NCBI GenBank assembly: GCA_964469455.1
Contig: CAYXZX010000005.1
Coordinates: 1 to 55,159 of the forward strand
Source of the DNA: Fen-999 sp964469455
GTDB taxonomy: Bacteria; Pseudomonadota; Gammaproteobacteria; Burkholderiales; Rhodocyclaceae
Length of the DNA: 55,159 nucleotides
Direction: 5' to 3'
Position numbers and translations under genes: made by a program
The notes under the pieces: generated by a model
Database searches by the model: none
Told to the model about the DNA's origin: nothing
Seen by the model: the letters and a program-made list of their open reading frames with translations, nothing else
Shown: positions 30,750-39,488 of the stretch, piece after piece
Layout of the letters: the number at the start of each line of letters is the position of its first letter
Position numbering within the stretch: the first letter of the stretch is position 1

Positions 30750-31178
30750 TTACTTGGCGGCGCCATCCGCCGATTTGATGTCGATGACACGGGTTGCCGG
30801 CTTTGCCGCCACGCTCGCTGCCTCCGCGGATTCACCCTGGCTGGCGACCACATCGCCCCCCAAGCGAGCCAGTTTGCCATCCTCGAAGTAGACGACCAGG
30901 CGCCGCTGTTGGAATTCCTGATCATCGCGACCCGGCTGGAAGCGATACACGTAATCCCACCGATCGGCATGAAAAATGTCCGTGACCAGCGGCGTACCGA
31001 GGATGAAGCGGACCTGCTCGCGCGTCTGACCCGGCTTCAACTGGGCCACCATGTCCTGGGTGACCAGGTTACCCTGGCGAACATCGATGCGGAACGGCTT
31101 GAGATATGACGTAACTCCGCCGAAGCCGGAGCACGACATCAGGAAAGGCGCGGCGGCGAGAAGGAGCAGTCGCTTCAT
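30750..31178 (-). CDS. bamE: Outer membrane assembly lipoprotein BamE
   Basis: A 142-residue lipoprotein (SmpA/OmlA family) of the BAM complex that inserts beta-barrel proteins. The signal sequence MKRLLLLAAAPFLMSC ends in a lipobox cysteine at residue 16. The folded core contains QDMVAQLKPGQTREQVRFIL and TDIFHADRWDYVYRF. The ATG at 31178 is chosen because it starts the signal peptide. Divergent from fur, a conserved betaproteobacterial pair. Confidence 0.95.
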   Translation of the reverse strand: MKRLLLLAAAPFLMSCSGFGGVTSYLKPFRIDVRQGNLVTQDMVAQLKPGQTREQVRFILGTPLVTDIFHADRWDYVYRFQPGRDDQEFQQRRLVVYFEDGKLARLGGDVVASQGESAEAASVAAKPATRVIDIKSADGAAK

Positions 31179-31342
31179 GGATATGCGGCTTGAGATTGGT
31201 GGCTCGGATCGGATCGGTGCCATGCTTAATCCGGATGACCGGTCATCGGGCGGGCCGATGGCTGGCGGGAAAAACTATATCATAAGCACCAAGGCCCTTC
31301 CGGCCGGTCGTTCCACCGAATTTCCCTGCCCAACCCCTAGCC

Positions 31343-31783
31343 ATGACCAAGTCCGACGAACTCAGGAACATGGGCCTCAAGGCCACCATTCCGCGTGTCA
31401 AGATCCTCGACCTCTTCCAGAAGGCCAAGGGGGCCGGCAAGCATCACATGACGGCGGAGGAGGTCCAGCATCAACTGGCCACCGACGATGTGGACCTCGG
31501 CCTGGCAACGGTTTATCGCGTGCTGACCCAGTTCGAACAGGCGGGGCTGCTGACGCGGCATTTCTTCGATTCGGGTCGTGCGGTGTTCGAACTCAACGAG
31601 GGCAGTCACCACGACCATCTCGTCTGCCTGCAATGCGGCAAGGTCGAGGAATTCTATGACGCAGCCATCGAGAAGCGGCAAGCCAAGGTCGCCGAAGACC
31701 GTGGCTTCAGGGTAATCGAACATTCCTTGCATCTGTATGCCGATTGCACCAAGCCGAACTGCCCGAACCGGAAAAAAGGCTGA
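31343..31783 (+). CDS. fur: Ferric uptake regulator Fur
   Basis: A 146-residue metal-responsive repressor. The winged helix lies at about 1-85 (LKATIPRVKILDLF, DLGLATVYRVLTQFEQAGL). The dimerisation domain carries the HHDHLVCLQCGKVEEF metal segment and a C-terminal CTKPNC cysteine pair. With iron bound it represses iron uptake genes. Divergent from bamE across 164 bases that hold an AT-rich patch near 31271-31285; no convincing Fur box was seen there. Confidence 0.96.
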   Translation: MTKSDELRNMGLKATIPRVKILDLFQKAKGAGKHHMTAEEVQHQLATDDVDLGLATVYRVLTQFEQAGLLTRHFFDSGRAVFELNEGSHHDHLVCLQCGKVEEFYDAAIEKRQAKVAEDRGFRVIEHSLHLYADCTKPNCPNRKKG

Positions 31784-31786
31784 CGC

Positions 31787-32356
31787 TTGGACGCGTTCCT
31801 GACTTCGGCGGCCCTCGTCGCCCTGGCCGAGATCGGCGACAAGACACAGTTGCTGTCTTTCGTGCTGGCGGCGCGCCTGCGCAAACCATGGCCCATCATC
31901 GCCGGCATCTTCGTCGCCACGGTGGCCAATCACTTGTTCGCTGGCTCGGTGGGCGTCTGGCTGGCGACCCTGGTCAATCCGCAATGGCTGCCATGGATCA
32001 CCGGCCTTGTCTTCGTCGCCTTCGGCCTATGGACACTGCACCCGGACTCGCTCGACGACGATCCCGAACTGCACCGTGCCGGCGCCTTTGTCACCACCAC
32101 CATCGCCTTCTTCATCGCCGAAATGGGCGACAAGACGCAACTCGCCACGGTGGCGCTGGCGGCACGCTTCGATGCCCTGCTGGCCGTGGTGATGGGCACC
32201 ACCATCGGCATGATGGTGGCCAACGTCCCGGCGGTGCTCATCGGCGAAAAATTGGCACAGACGCTGCCGCTCACGGCGATCCGCTGGATCGCGGCCGGCG
32301 TGTTCATCGCCACCGGCATCTTCACCATGCTCGGCGCCCCGCGACCGGCGCTCTAG
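31787..32356 (+). CDS. GDT1/UPF0016 family transporter, putative manganese exporter
   Basis: A 189-residue membrane protein with six helices in two repeats. Each repeat carries the family motif E-x-G-D-K-T (EIGDKTQ near residue 15 and EMGDKTQ near residue 111). Relatives (TMEM165/GDT1, bacterial MneA) move Mn2+ or Ca2+ out of the cytoplasm. It appears to use a TTG start three bases after the fur stop, so it is probably translated with fur. That suggests a link between iron and manganese balance, which is inference. Confidence 0.9.
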   Translation: MDAFLTSAALVALAEIGDKTQLLSFVLAARLRKPWPIIAGIFVATVANHLFAGSVGVWLATLVNPQWLPWITGLVFVAFGLWTLHPDSLDDDPELHRAGAFVTTTIAFFIAEMGDKTQLATVALAARFDALLAVVMGTTIGMMVANVPAVLIGEKLAQTLPLTAIRWIAAGVFIATGIFTMLGAPRPAL

Positions 32357-32362
32357 CAAGGC

Positions 32363-34015
32363 CTAGCGCGCCAGCATCTCCCGAGCATGCTTGCGGGTCG
32401 TGTCGGTGATCTTGACGCCGCCGAGCATGCGGGCGATTTCCTCGATACGCCCCTGGCGATCCAGCACATTCACGCGGCTGAACGTCGCGTCATCCACGGT
32501 CTCCTTGGCGATCGACCATTGCCAGTCGGCCTGTGCCGCCACCTGCGCCAGGTGCGTGACGCACAGCACCTGCCGCTGCCGGCCGAGCCGATGCAGCATC
32601 TTGCCAACGATCTCGGCAACGCGTCCGCCAATGCCGACATCCACTTCGTCGAAAGTCAGTGTCGGCGCCACGCCGGCGCTGCTGGCGATCACCTGGATGG
32701 CGAGGCCGATGCGTGACAATTCACCGCCCGATGCCACCTTCGTCATCGGCCGCAACGGCTGCCCCGGATTGGCCGCCACCTGGAACTCGACATTCTCCAG
32801 CCCATGCACCGCGCCGTCGGCCAACGGCTGAAGGGCGATCGCAAACCGGCCACCGACCATCGCCAGTTGCTGCATGCCTTCGGTCACGGCGACCGACAGT
32901 TCGGCCGCACCCTTGCGCCGGCGTTCCGTAAGCTCCTTCGCCACCGCCTGATAATCTGCACGCGCGGCCTCTTCCTTCGCCGCCAGGGCCACCGGATCGG
33001 CCGACAGGCCGATATCGGCCAATCGCGTCTCCAGGCGCGCCAACACGTCCGGCAGTTCCTCCGCTGTCACGCGGTGCTTGCGTGCCATGGCCGTGACGGC
33101 ATCGATGCGTGTTTCGAGCTCGGACAAGCGTTCCGGCTCAAGTTCCAGCCGGTCACGATAACGCGACAGTGCATGAACCGCCTCCGAGAGTTGGATGCGT
33201 GCAGCTTCGAGCAGTTCGGCTGGTGCCTTCAGCATCTCGTCGAACTCGGTCAGCGGCTGCAGGCAGGCAAGTGCCGCATCGAGTTGCGCCAAGACCGCAC
33301 CATCGTTTTCGTCGAGCATCGCCATGGTCGCTGTCGCGCCTTCAAGCAGGCTGGCACCATGCGCGAGGCGACGGTGTTCCTGATTCTCGTCGGCCCACTG
33401 CGACGGCTCGAACGCCAGTGTGCGCAACTCCCGGACCTGCCAATCCAGCATCTCCTTTTCACGAAGCAGCGCCGTGCTGTCGTGCTCGGCGCGTTCGCGC
33501 GCCTCGCGCAAACCGCGCCAGACACGAAACTTCGCGGCAACGTCCGCGACGAGGTCGATCGCGCCGATCTGGCTGTCCAGCAAGGCCCGCTGCGCATCGG
33601 CGCGCAGCAGCGCATGGTAGGCATGCTGGCCGTGGATGTCGGCAAGGAATTCGCCCGCCTGACGCAATTGCATCAACGTGGCCGGCGAGCCGTTGATGGT
33701 CGCGCGGGAGCGGCCCGTGGCATCGATTACCCGCCGCAGCAGGCAAGTGTCACCGGCATCGAAATCATTTTCCGCGAGCCAGGCGGCCAACGCGCCGCCG
33801 TCGGCGACATCGAACTCGGCAGATATTTCGGCGCGCTCCGCGCCTTGCCGCAGCACCGCTGCGTCAGCCCGCTCGCCCAGCGCCAGCGACAATGCATCAA
33901 CGAGAATCGACTTGCCAGCGCCGGTTTCGCCGGTCAGGGCGCCGAAACCCGCCTCGAAGTCCAGTTCGAGGCGATCGACGATGACGAAATCGCGGATGAA
34001 CAGTCGACGCAGCAT
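32363..34015 (-). CDS. recN: DNA repair protein RecN
   Basis: A 550-residue SMC-like ATPase for double-strand break repair. Walker A GETGAGKS is at about 30-37. A long coiled-coil middle (about 150-380) is interrupted near the centre. The C-terminal ABC signature region has ASGGELSRIGLAIQV and Walker B LTFDEVDVGIGG. Convergent with the GDT1 gene, nine bases after nadK. Confidence 0.96.
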   Translation of the reverse strand: MLRRLFIRDFVIVDRLELDFEAGFGALTGETGAGKSILVDALSLALGERADAAVLRQGAERAEISAEFDVADGGALAAWLAENDFDAGDTCLLRRVIDATGRSRATINGSPATLMQLRQAGEFLADIHGQHAYHALLRADAQRALLDSQIGAIDLVADVAAKFRVWRGLREARERAEHDSTALLREKEMLDWQVRELRTLAFEPSQWADENQEHRRLAHGASLLEGATATMAMLDENDGAVLAQLDAALACLQPLTEFDEMLKAPAELLEAARIQLSEAVHALSRYRDRLELEPERLSELETRIDAVTAMARKHRVTAEELPDVLARLETRLADIGLSADPVALAAKEEAARADYQAVAKELTERRRKGAAELSVAVTEGMQQLAMVGGRFAIALQPLADGAVHGLENVEFQVAANPGQPLRPMTKVASGGELSRIGLAIQVIASSAGVAPTLTFDEVDVGIGGRVAEIVGKMLHRLGRQRQVLCVTHLAQVAAQADWQWSIAKETVDDATFSRVNVLDRQGRIEEIARMLGGVKITDTTRKHAREMLAR

Positions 34016-34024
34016 CGTCCGGCT

Positions 34025-34915
34025 TCAGCTTCTCGGCGGCTCGCTCCAGCGGAGCTTTTCCCGAAGCATGGCGAAGTAGTTGTAACCCGGGGGATGCAGC
34101 AGCGTCACCACGTGCGGGGCGCGCGCGACGCTGATGCGATCGCCGGTCAACGCATCGCAGCGCACCTGCCCGTCGACGTGCACCCGGCCATCGTGAGGGG
34201 GCAACAAAGAGATTTCGATGCGACTGTCGTCGCCGATGGTGATCGGACGATTGGACAAGGCATGCGGACAGAGCGGCACCAGCGCGATACCGGCGACGCC
34301 GGGATGCAGGATCGGACCATTGGCGGACAGGGCATACGCAGTCGACCCGGTCGGTGTGCCGACAATCAGGCCGTCGGCGCGTAGCAGGTACAGGAATTGG
34401 CCATCGACTTCGACCCGCATCTCGATCATGCGGCCGAGATCACCTTTGTTGACCACCACCTCGTTGAGCGCCAGGTTGTCGAAGATCGGCGTCCCGTCGC
34501 GCCAGATTTTCACGTCGAGCAGCACGCGCGCCTCGGTCGTGAAATCGCCGGCCAGCAGGCCGTTCACGCCGGCGAGCATGTCGTGCCTGGCAATGTCGGT
34601 CATGAAACCGAGCCGGCCGAGGTTGACGCCGGACAGCGGCACGCCGAAGGCCGCCAGCCGCCGGGCGACGTAAAGCATGGTGCCGTCGCCGCCCAGGACG
34701 ATGGCGACGTCGGCCAGGCGCCCCATCGTCTCATAATTCGCCGTCTCGCCATGGCTGACTTTCACCTGCCCGGCGAGAGTCTCCTCGACCATGACCCGCA
34801 CGCCGCGCTCGGACAGGAATGCGGCCAGCAGCGGCAGGGATTCCGCAACCTCCGGGCTCTGGTACTTGCCGATCAGGCCGGCCGTGTGTATGGTTTTCCG
34901 AAACGCTGTAGCCAT
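34025..34915 (-). CDS. nadK: NAD kinase
   Basis: A 296-residue ATP-NAD kinase producing NADP. It has the nucleotide motif VLGGDGTMLYVAR, ALNEVVVNKGDL, and GTPTGSTAYALSANGPI. I chose the ATG at 34915 (MATAFRKTIHTAGLIGKY). An in-frame ATG seven codons earlier is possible. Divergent from hrcA with about 70 bases between; the nadK-hrcA arrangement is common. Confidence 0.96.
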   Translation of the reverse strand: MATAFRKTIHTAGLIGKYQSPEVAESLPLLAAFLSERGVRVMVEETLAGQVKVSHGETANYETMGRLADVAIVLGGDGTMLYVARRLAAFGVPLSGVNLGRLGFMTDIARHDMLAGVNGLLAGDFTTEARVLLDVKIWRDGTPIFDNLALNEVVVNKGDLGRMIEMRVEVDGQFLYLLRADGLIVGTPTGSTAYALSANGPILHPGVAGIALVPLCPHALSNRPITIGDDSRIEISLLPPHDGRVHVDGQVRCDALTGDRISVARAPHVVTLLHPPGYNYFAMLREKLRWSEPPRS

Positions 34916-34984
34916 GACCCGTTGATTAAACCACATCCCGATTCACTTCCCGACTCGCTTCCGGATTCCCGCTAGAATCGCCGC

Positions 34985-36004
34985 ATGCTCGACCGCCGCG
35001 CCCAGTCCCTGCTGAAGACCCTGATCGAACGGTATATCGTCGAAGGCCAGCCGGTCGGTTCGCGCACACTGTCGCGTCATTCGGGCCTGGAACTATCGCC
35101 GGCGACCATCCGCAACGTCATGTCTGACCTCGAGGAAATGGGCTTCATCGCCAGTCCGCATACTTCGGCCGGCCGCATTCCCACCCCCAAGGGTTATCGG
35201 CTGTTCGTCGATAGCCTGCTGACGGTGCGGCCCCTCGCGCGCGACGAGATCAGCGGCATCAAGGAGATGATCCAGCCGGACCAGCCTCAGCGAGTGATCA
35301 GCCACGCCTCGCAGTTGCTGTCGGAACTGACCCATTTCGCCGGGGTGGTGATCGCGCCGCGCCGCCAGTTGCCGCGCATCCGTCAGATCGAATTCCTCAA
35401 TCTTTCGGAAACGCGCATTCTGCTGATCATCGTCACCACGGAAGGCGACGTGCAGAATCGCATCCTGTTCACGCAGCGCGGCTACACGCCGGCGGAATTG
35501 ACGACAGCCGCCAACATGCTGAACGAGCACTTCGCCGGGCTCGACTTCAGCCAGATTCGCGCGCGCCTGCAGGATGAACTCAAGCAGCTGCGCACCGACA
35601 TGGTCGAGCTGATGAGCGCGGCGGTCGAAGCCGGCAGCGAAGCAGTGACCGACGCCTCGGCGCAGTACGTCATCAGCGGTGAGAAAAACCTGCTCGGGGT
35701 CGAGGACCTGTCGTCCAACATGGGGCGGCTGCGCGGCCTGTTCGAGCTGTTCGAGCGCAAGACCGGCCTGATGCAGCTGCTCGACTTGTCGAATCGTGCC
35801 GAGGGCGTGCAGGTCTTCATCGGCGGCGAATCGGGCATCGCCCCGCTCGACGAATGCAGCGTCGTCGCGGCACCCTACGAAGTCGATGGCCAGGTGGTCG
35901 GCACTATCGGCGTCATCGGTCCCACGCGCATGGCCTACGAGCGCGTCATCCCCATCGTCGACGTCACGGCCAGGCTGCTGGCAAGCGCGCTTGCCGCGCC
36001 ATGA
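34985..36004 (+). CDS. hrcA: Heat-inducible transcription repressor HrcA
   Basis: A 339-residue repressor of groE/dnaK-type heat-shock operons acting at CIRCE elements. The N-terminal winged helix includes SHSGLELSPATIRNVMSDLE with the recognition helix, followed by the HTSAGRIPTPKGYRLFVD signature. The C-terminal part is GAF-like. No CIRCE element is visible just upstream. Its stop overlaps hemH as ATGA. Confidence 0.97.
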   Translation: MLDRRAQSLLKTLIERYIVEGQPVGSRTLSRHSGLELSPATIRNVMSDLEEMGFIASPHTSAGRIPTPKGYRLFVDSLLTVRPLARDEISGIKEMIQPDQPQRVISHASQLLSELTHFAGVVIAPRRQLPRIRQIEFLNLSETRILLIIVTTEGDVQNRILFTQRGYTPAELTTAANMLNEHFAGLDFSQIRARLQDELKQLRTDMVELMSAAVEAGSEAVTDASAQYVISGEKNLLGVEDLSSNMGRLRGLFELFERKTGLMQLLDLSNRAEGVQVFIGGESGIAPLDECSVVAAPYEVDGQVVGTIGVIGPTRMAYERVIPIVDVTARLLASALAAP

Positions 36005-36981
36005 GCGACGCCATCCTGCTGGTCAATCTCGGCACACCCGACGCGCCGACAGCGCCGGCGCTGCGCCGCTATCTTGCCGAGTTCCTCGGCGACCGGCGCG
36101 TGGTCGATCTGCCGCGACTGCTGTGGTGGCCAATCCTCCATGGCATCATCCTCAACACGCGGCCCGCCCGGTCGGCGGCGAAGTACGCCCGGATCTGGAC
36201 TCGGGAAGGCTCTCCGCTCAAGTTCCACACCGAGAAACAGGCCAGGCTGGTCAGCGGCCGGATCGGACTTCGTGGCATCCGCGACGTGGCGGTTGCCTGG
36301 GCCATGCGTTACGGGCAGCCATCGATTCATGCCGTGCTGGACCGGTTGAAGCGGGACGGCGCCCGTCGCATCGTCGTCGTGCCACTCTATCCGCAGTTCT
36401 CGGCAAGCACGACCTTGAGCACGCGCGATGCCGTTCGCGCCTGGCGGGAAAAATCCGGCGCGGGCATCAAGGTCGTCGAAGTCGAGGAATTCCATCAGGA
36501 TGCGGGATATATCGCCGCGCTCAGACAGAGCGTGCTCGACCACTGGACGAATTCGGGCCGCCCCGACCATCTGCTGATGAGCTTCCACGGCATTCCGAAG
36601 CGTGCCGTCGAGCGCGGCGATCCCTACGAAAGTCAGTGCCGGCGCACCGCCGAATTGCTCGCCGTGGAGCTGAACCTGCCGACCGACAGGTGGCAGATCA
36701 CCTTCCAGTCACGTTTCGGAGCCGCCGAATGGCTCCAGCCCTACACCCTGCCGACGCTCGAGCAACTCGGCCGCGCGGGCGTCAAGTCCGTCGATGTCAT
36801 GTGTCCGGGCTTTCCGGCCGATTGCCTGGAGACGCTCGAGGAAATCAACATGGAGTGCCGCGAGACCTTCCTCGCCGCCGGCGGTGGCGAGTTCCGCTAC
36901 GTCCCCTGTCTCAACGAGCGCCCCGACTGGATCGCGGCCCTCACCGACCTGGCGCTTGATCGGCTCGCGCCCGCGACCTAG
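36001..36981 (+). CDS. hemH: Ferrochelatase
   Basis: A 326-residue enzyme inserting Fe2+ into protoporphyrin IX, the last step of heme synthesis. Start is ATGA-coupled to hrcA. N-terminus ILLVNLGTPDAP, the catalytic histidine in LLMSFHGIPKRAVERGDPY, and the acidic residue in CPGFPADCLETLEEI are present. The residues between 290 and 326 are standard. The N-terminal extension open upstream is only a shadow of hrcA. Confidence 0.97.
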   Translation: MSDAILLVNLGTPDAPTAPALRRYLAEFLGDRRVVDLPRLLWWPILHGIILNTRPARSAAKYARIWTREGSPLKFHTEKQARLVSGRIGLRGIRDVAVAWAMRYGQPSIHAVLDRLKRDGARRIVVVPLYPQFSASTTLSTRDAVRAWREKSGAGIKVVEVEEFHQDAGYIAALRQSVLDHWTNSGRPDHLLMSFHGIPKRAVERGDPYESQCRRTAELLAVELNLPTDRWQITFQSRFGAAEWLQPYTLPTLEQLGRAGVKSVDVMCPGFPADCLETLEEINMECRETFLAAGGGEFRYVPCLNERPDWIAALTDLALDRLAPAT

Positions 36982-37066
36982 AACCCGCCCCTCGGGGCCG
37001 ATGCTGTCCGGCCATCATGGATGGCAGAACGCTGTCAAGTCCTAGCGCGACCCGCGTGCCGACGTA

Positions 37067-37080
37067 TTGACGTCAATCAA
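37067..37080 (+). promoter_or_regulatory. FNR/ANR-type binding site
   Basis: The 14-mer TTGACGTCAATCAA matches the TTGAT-N4-ATCAA consensus of FNR/ANR/DNR regulators at nine of ten fixed positions. Its centre is 97 bases before the GTG of the Fe-S gene. A weak -10 (GACAAT, 37101-37106, or CAATAT, 37103-37108) lies where a -41.5 activating site would place it, with start near 37115. Confidence 0.75.
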
Positions 37081-37169
37081 AGGTGGCTCGGGCAAAGCAT
37101 GACAATATCCCGCCCTGATTTTTCCGGCTTGCCCAACACCAAACAATTGACCCATACAGGAGATTCACT

Positions 37170-38261
37170 GTGACCCTGAAGGAGATCCCCTCGGCCAAAC
37201 GGGCCGCGGAGCAATCACCCGCATGCCCGGTACCGCCGGCGTCGGCTGATCCTGCCAAAGCCGCCCTGACCACCTCGCGCCGCAGCTTTCTGAAATCCAG
37301 CGGCATGCTGAGTCTCTCGTCGCTGATGGGCACGGCCGCGCTGATGACGCAATCCGACGAGGCGAAAGCCGCGGTCGAGTGGGCTGAGCATTTCCAGAAG
37401 AACTACCGCCTGATGACCGACCAGGAAAAGGCCGAGGCACGCGCACGACTCGAGCGCCGCTATTCGGCGGAATATGGCAAGCAGGTCTCGGTCGATACGA
37501 CGGAAGCCCAACCCGGCGTGCTGATGGGCTACGCCCTGAACATCCGCAAGTGCATCGGCTGCCGCCGCTGCGTGCATGCCTGCGTCGCCGAGAACAACCA
37601 ATCGCGCGGCACGCGGCCGGGCGAGAAGATCGAATGGATCCAGGTGCTGCGCATGGAGCGTGGCGAGTTCGAGCAGGAGAAGATGAACCACGGCTATCCC
37701 GAGGGCCTGGGCATCCAGGTCGGCGGCAACGCCTATACCCCGGCTGGACAGGTGCTCGAAGGGCAATACCGCTATGAACCCGAGGCGGTTCCCGAAAAGG
37801 ATGCCACCTACATGCCGATCGCCTGCATGCAATGCGAGAAGCCACCCTGTGTCAAGGTCTGCCCAGTGCGCACCACTTACCGCGAGGCTGACGGCCCGGT
37901 GGTGATCGACTACAACTGGTGCATCGGCTGCCGCATGTGCATGGGCGCCTGCCCCTACTGGGCGCGCCGCATCAACGTCACCAACCCGGTCCTGCCCAAG
38001 GAGGACATGAATCCGGTGACGCACTACCTTGGAAACCGGCCGCGCATGCGCGGCGTCGTCGAGAAGTGCCACTGGTGCCTGCAGCGCAGCCGTCATGGCC
38101 GGTATCCGGCCTGCGTCGAGGTCTGTCCGGTCGGCGCCCGCAAGTTCGGCAATCTGCTCGACCCGGAAAGCGAAGTGAGCCTGATCCTCGCGCGGAAGAA
38201 TGTGTTCCGCCTCAAGGCCGAACTTAATACTTTCCCGAAATTCTTCTACTTCTACGATTGA
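37170..38261 (+). CDS. Tat-exported four-cluster ferredoxin-type electron-transfer subunit
   Basis: A 363-residue periplasmic Fe-S protein of the DmsB/NrfC/TtrB/DsrO type. The N-terminus carries a Tat signal (SRRSFLKSSG at 36-45) and a hydrophobic stretch to about 60. Four cysteine groups follow: CIGCRRCVHAC (128-138), CMQCEKPPCVKVCP (219-232), CIGCRMCMGACP (251-262), and CHWC...CVEVCP (300-320), giving up to four [4Fe-4S] clusters. GTG start with AGGAG. It is first in a unit with an NrfD protein and a cytochrome c. It should pass electrons between the quinone pool and the cytochrome, or the reverse. No molybdenum partner is adjacent. Confidence 0.92.
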   Translation: MTLKEIPSAKRAAEQSPACPVPPASADPAKAALTTSRRSFLKSSGMLSLSSLMGTAALMTQSDEAKAAVEWAEHFQKNYRLMTDQEKAEARARLERRYSAEYGKQVSVDTTEAQPGVLMGYALNIRKCIGCRRCVHACVAENNQSRGTRPGEKIEWIQVLRMERGEFEQEKMNHGYPEGLGIQVGGNAYTPAGQVLEGQYRYEPEAVPEKDATYMPIACMQCEKPPCVKVCPVRTTYREADGPVVIDYNWCIGCRMCMGACPYWARRINVTNPVLPKEDMNPVTHYLGNRPRMRGVVEKCHWCLQRSRHGRYPACVEVCPVGARKFGNLLDPESEVSLILARKNVFRLKAELNTFPKFFYFYD

Positions 38262-38272
38262 GGAGCCGGACC

Positions 38273-39478
38273 GTGCTGATCCGTTTCGTTTCCGACTACG
38301 TGCGCTATGTCCTCAAGGGCGGCGCCAAGTTCTATGCCTGGATGGGCGCCTTGGCGATCCTCGTCGTGGGCATGATGTACGTTTTCTATCTCCAGAACAC
38401 CGACGGCCTGATCGTCACCGGCATGACCAGCCAGATTCACGACGGTCTCTACTTCGCCAACCTGGTCTTCCTGGTCGGCGTGGCGGCCGGAGCGGTCACC
38501 ATTGTCTTTCCGGCCTACGCCTATCACCACGAGGGCATGCACAAGGTTGCCGTGCTGGGCGAGATGCTGGCGATTACCGCGGTGATCATGGTCATGATGT
38601 TCGTGTTCGCCCACATGGGCCGTCCCGACCGTCTCTGGCACATGATCCCTCCCTGGGGCATCTACAGCTTCTCGTCGATGCTCGGCTGGGATGTGATGGT
38701 GCTCAACGGGTACCTGATCCTCAACTTCGTCTGCGGCTTCTACTACCTGTGGTGCAAGTACACCGGCAACCCGCTCAACAAGACGTGGTTCATGCCCGTG
38801 GTGTATATCGCGATCGTCTGGGCGCTGTCGATCCACACCGTGACGGCTTTCCTGATCTCGACCATGCCTTCGCGTCCCATGTGGCACCACAGCATGATGC
38901 CGATCCGCTTCATCTCGACGGCGTTTGCCGCAGGCCCCGCGCTGATCATCCTGATCTTCCTGATCATCCGCAAGAACACCAAGTTCTGGGTCGATGACAG
39001 CGCAATCAAGCTGCTGACCACGATCGTTACCTGGTGCCTTGGCATCGCGCTGTTCCTCACCATGTCTGAAGTCGTGGTCGAGTTGTACGCCCGCACCGAG
39101 CACGCGAACGGCCTCTACTACCTGATGTTCGGCCTGCATGGGCTGACAAGGCTGGTGGCCTGGTTCTGGAGCGCCGTGATCCTGATGGTCGCGGCCTTCA
39201 TCCTGTTCCTGATCCCGCGTTTCCGCAACGACTTCAAGCTGTTGCCGATCCCCTGCATCATGGCGTTTGCCGGCATCTGGATCGAAAAGGGCATGGGCCT
39301 GATCGTACCCGGTTTCATTCCGACTCCAATCGGCGAAGTGACCGAGTACTACCCCACGTTTGTCGAGTGGCTGATGACGCTTGGTATCTGGGCGTTCGGC
39401 TTCTTCATACTGACCATCCTGCTCAAGGGCGCCATCGGCATTCTGCAGGGCGAGATCAAGTACGGTGCCGCGAAGTGA
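38273..39478 (+). CDS. NrfD/PsrC-family membrane quinone-interacting subunit
   Basis: A 401-residue inner-membrane protein with about ten helices, the quinol-oxidising or quinone-reducing anchor of the module. Conserved-looking segments include GLYFANLVFLVGVAAGAV, the histidine-rich PSRPMWHHSMMPIRF loop and a charged TEHANGLYYLMFG helix. It resembles DsrP/TtrC-length NrfD proteins. I chose the GTG at 38273, preceded by GAGGAG; a TTG at 38258 overlaps the upstream stop. Eleven bases follow the Fe-S gene. Confidence 0.9.
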   Translation: MLIRFVSDYVRYVLKGGAKFYAWMGALAILVVGMMYVFYLQNTDGLIVTGMTSQIHDGLYFANLVFLVGVAAGAVTIVFPAYAYHHEGMHKVAVLGEMLAITAVIMVMMFVFAHMGRPDRLWHMIPPWGIYSFSSMLGWDVMVLNGYLILNFVCGFYYLWCKYTGNPLNKTWFMPVVYIAIVWALSIHTVTAFLISTMPSRPMWHHSMMPIRFISTAFAAGPALIILIFLIIRKNTKFWVDDSAIKLLTTIVTWCLGIALFLTMSEVVVELYARTEHANGLYYLMFGLHGLTRLVAWFWSAVILMVAAFILFLIPRFRNDFKLLPIPCIMAFAGIWIEKGMGLIVPGFIPTPIGEVTEYYPTFVEWLMTLGIWAFGFFILTILLKGAIGILQGEIKYGAAK

Positions 39479-39488
39479 GATGACGATC

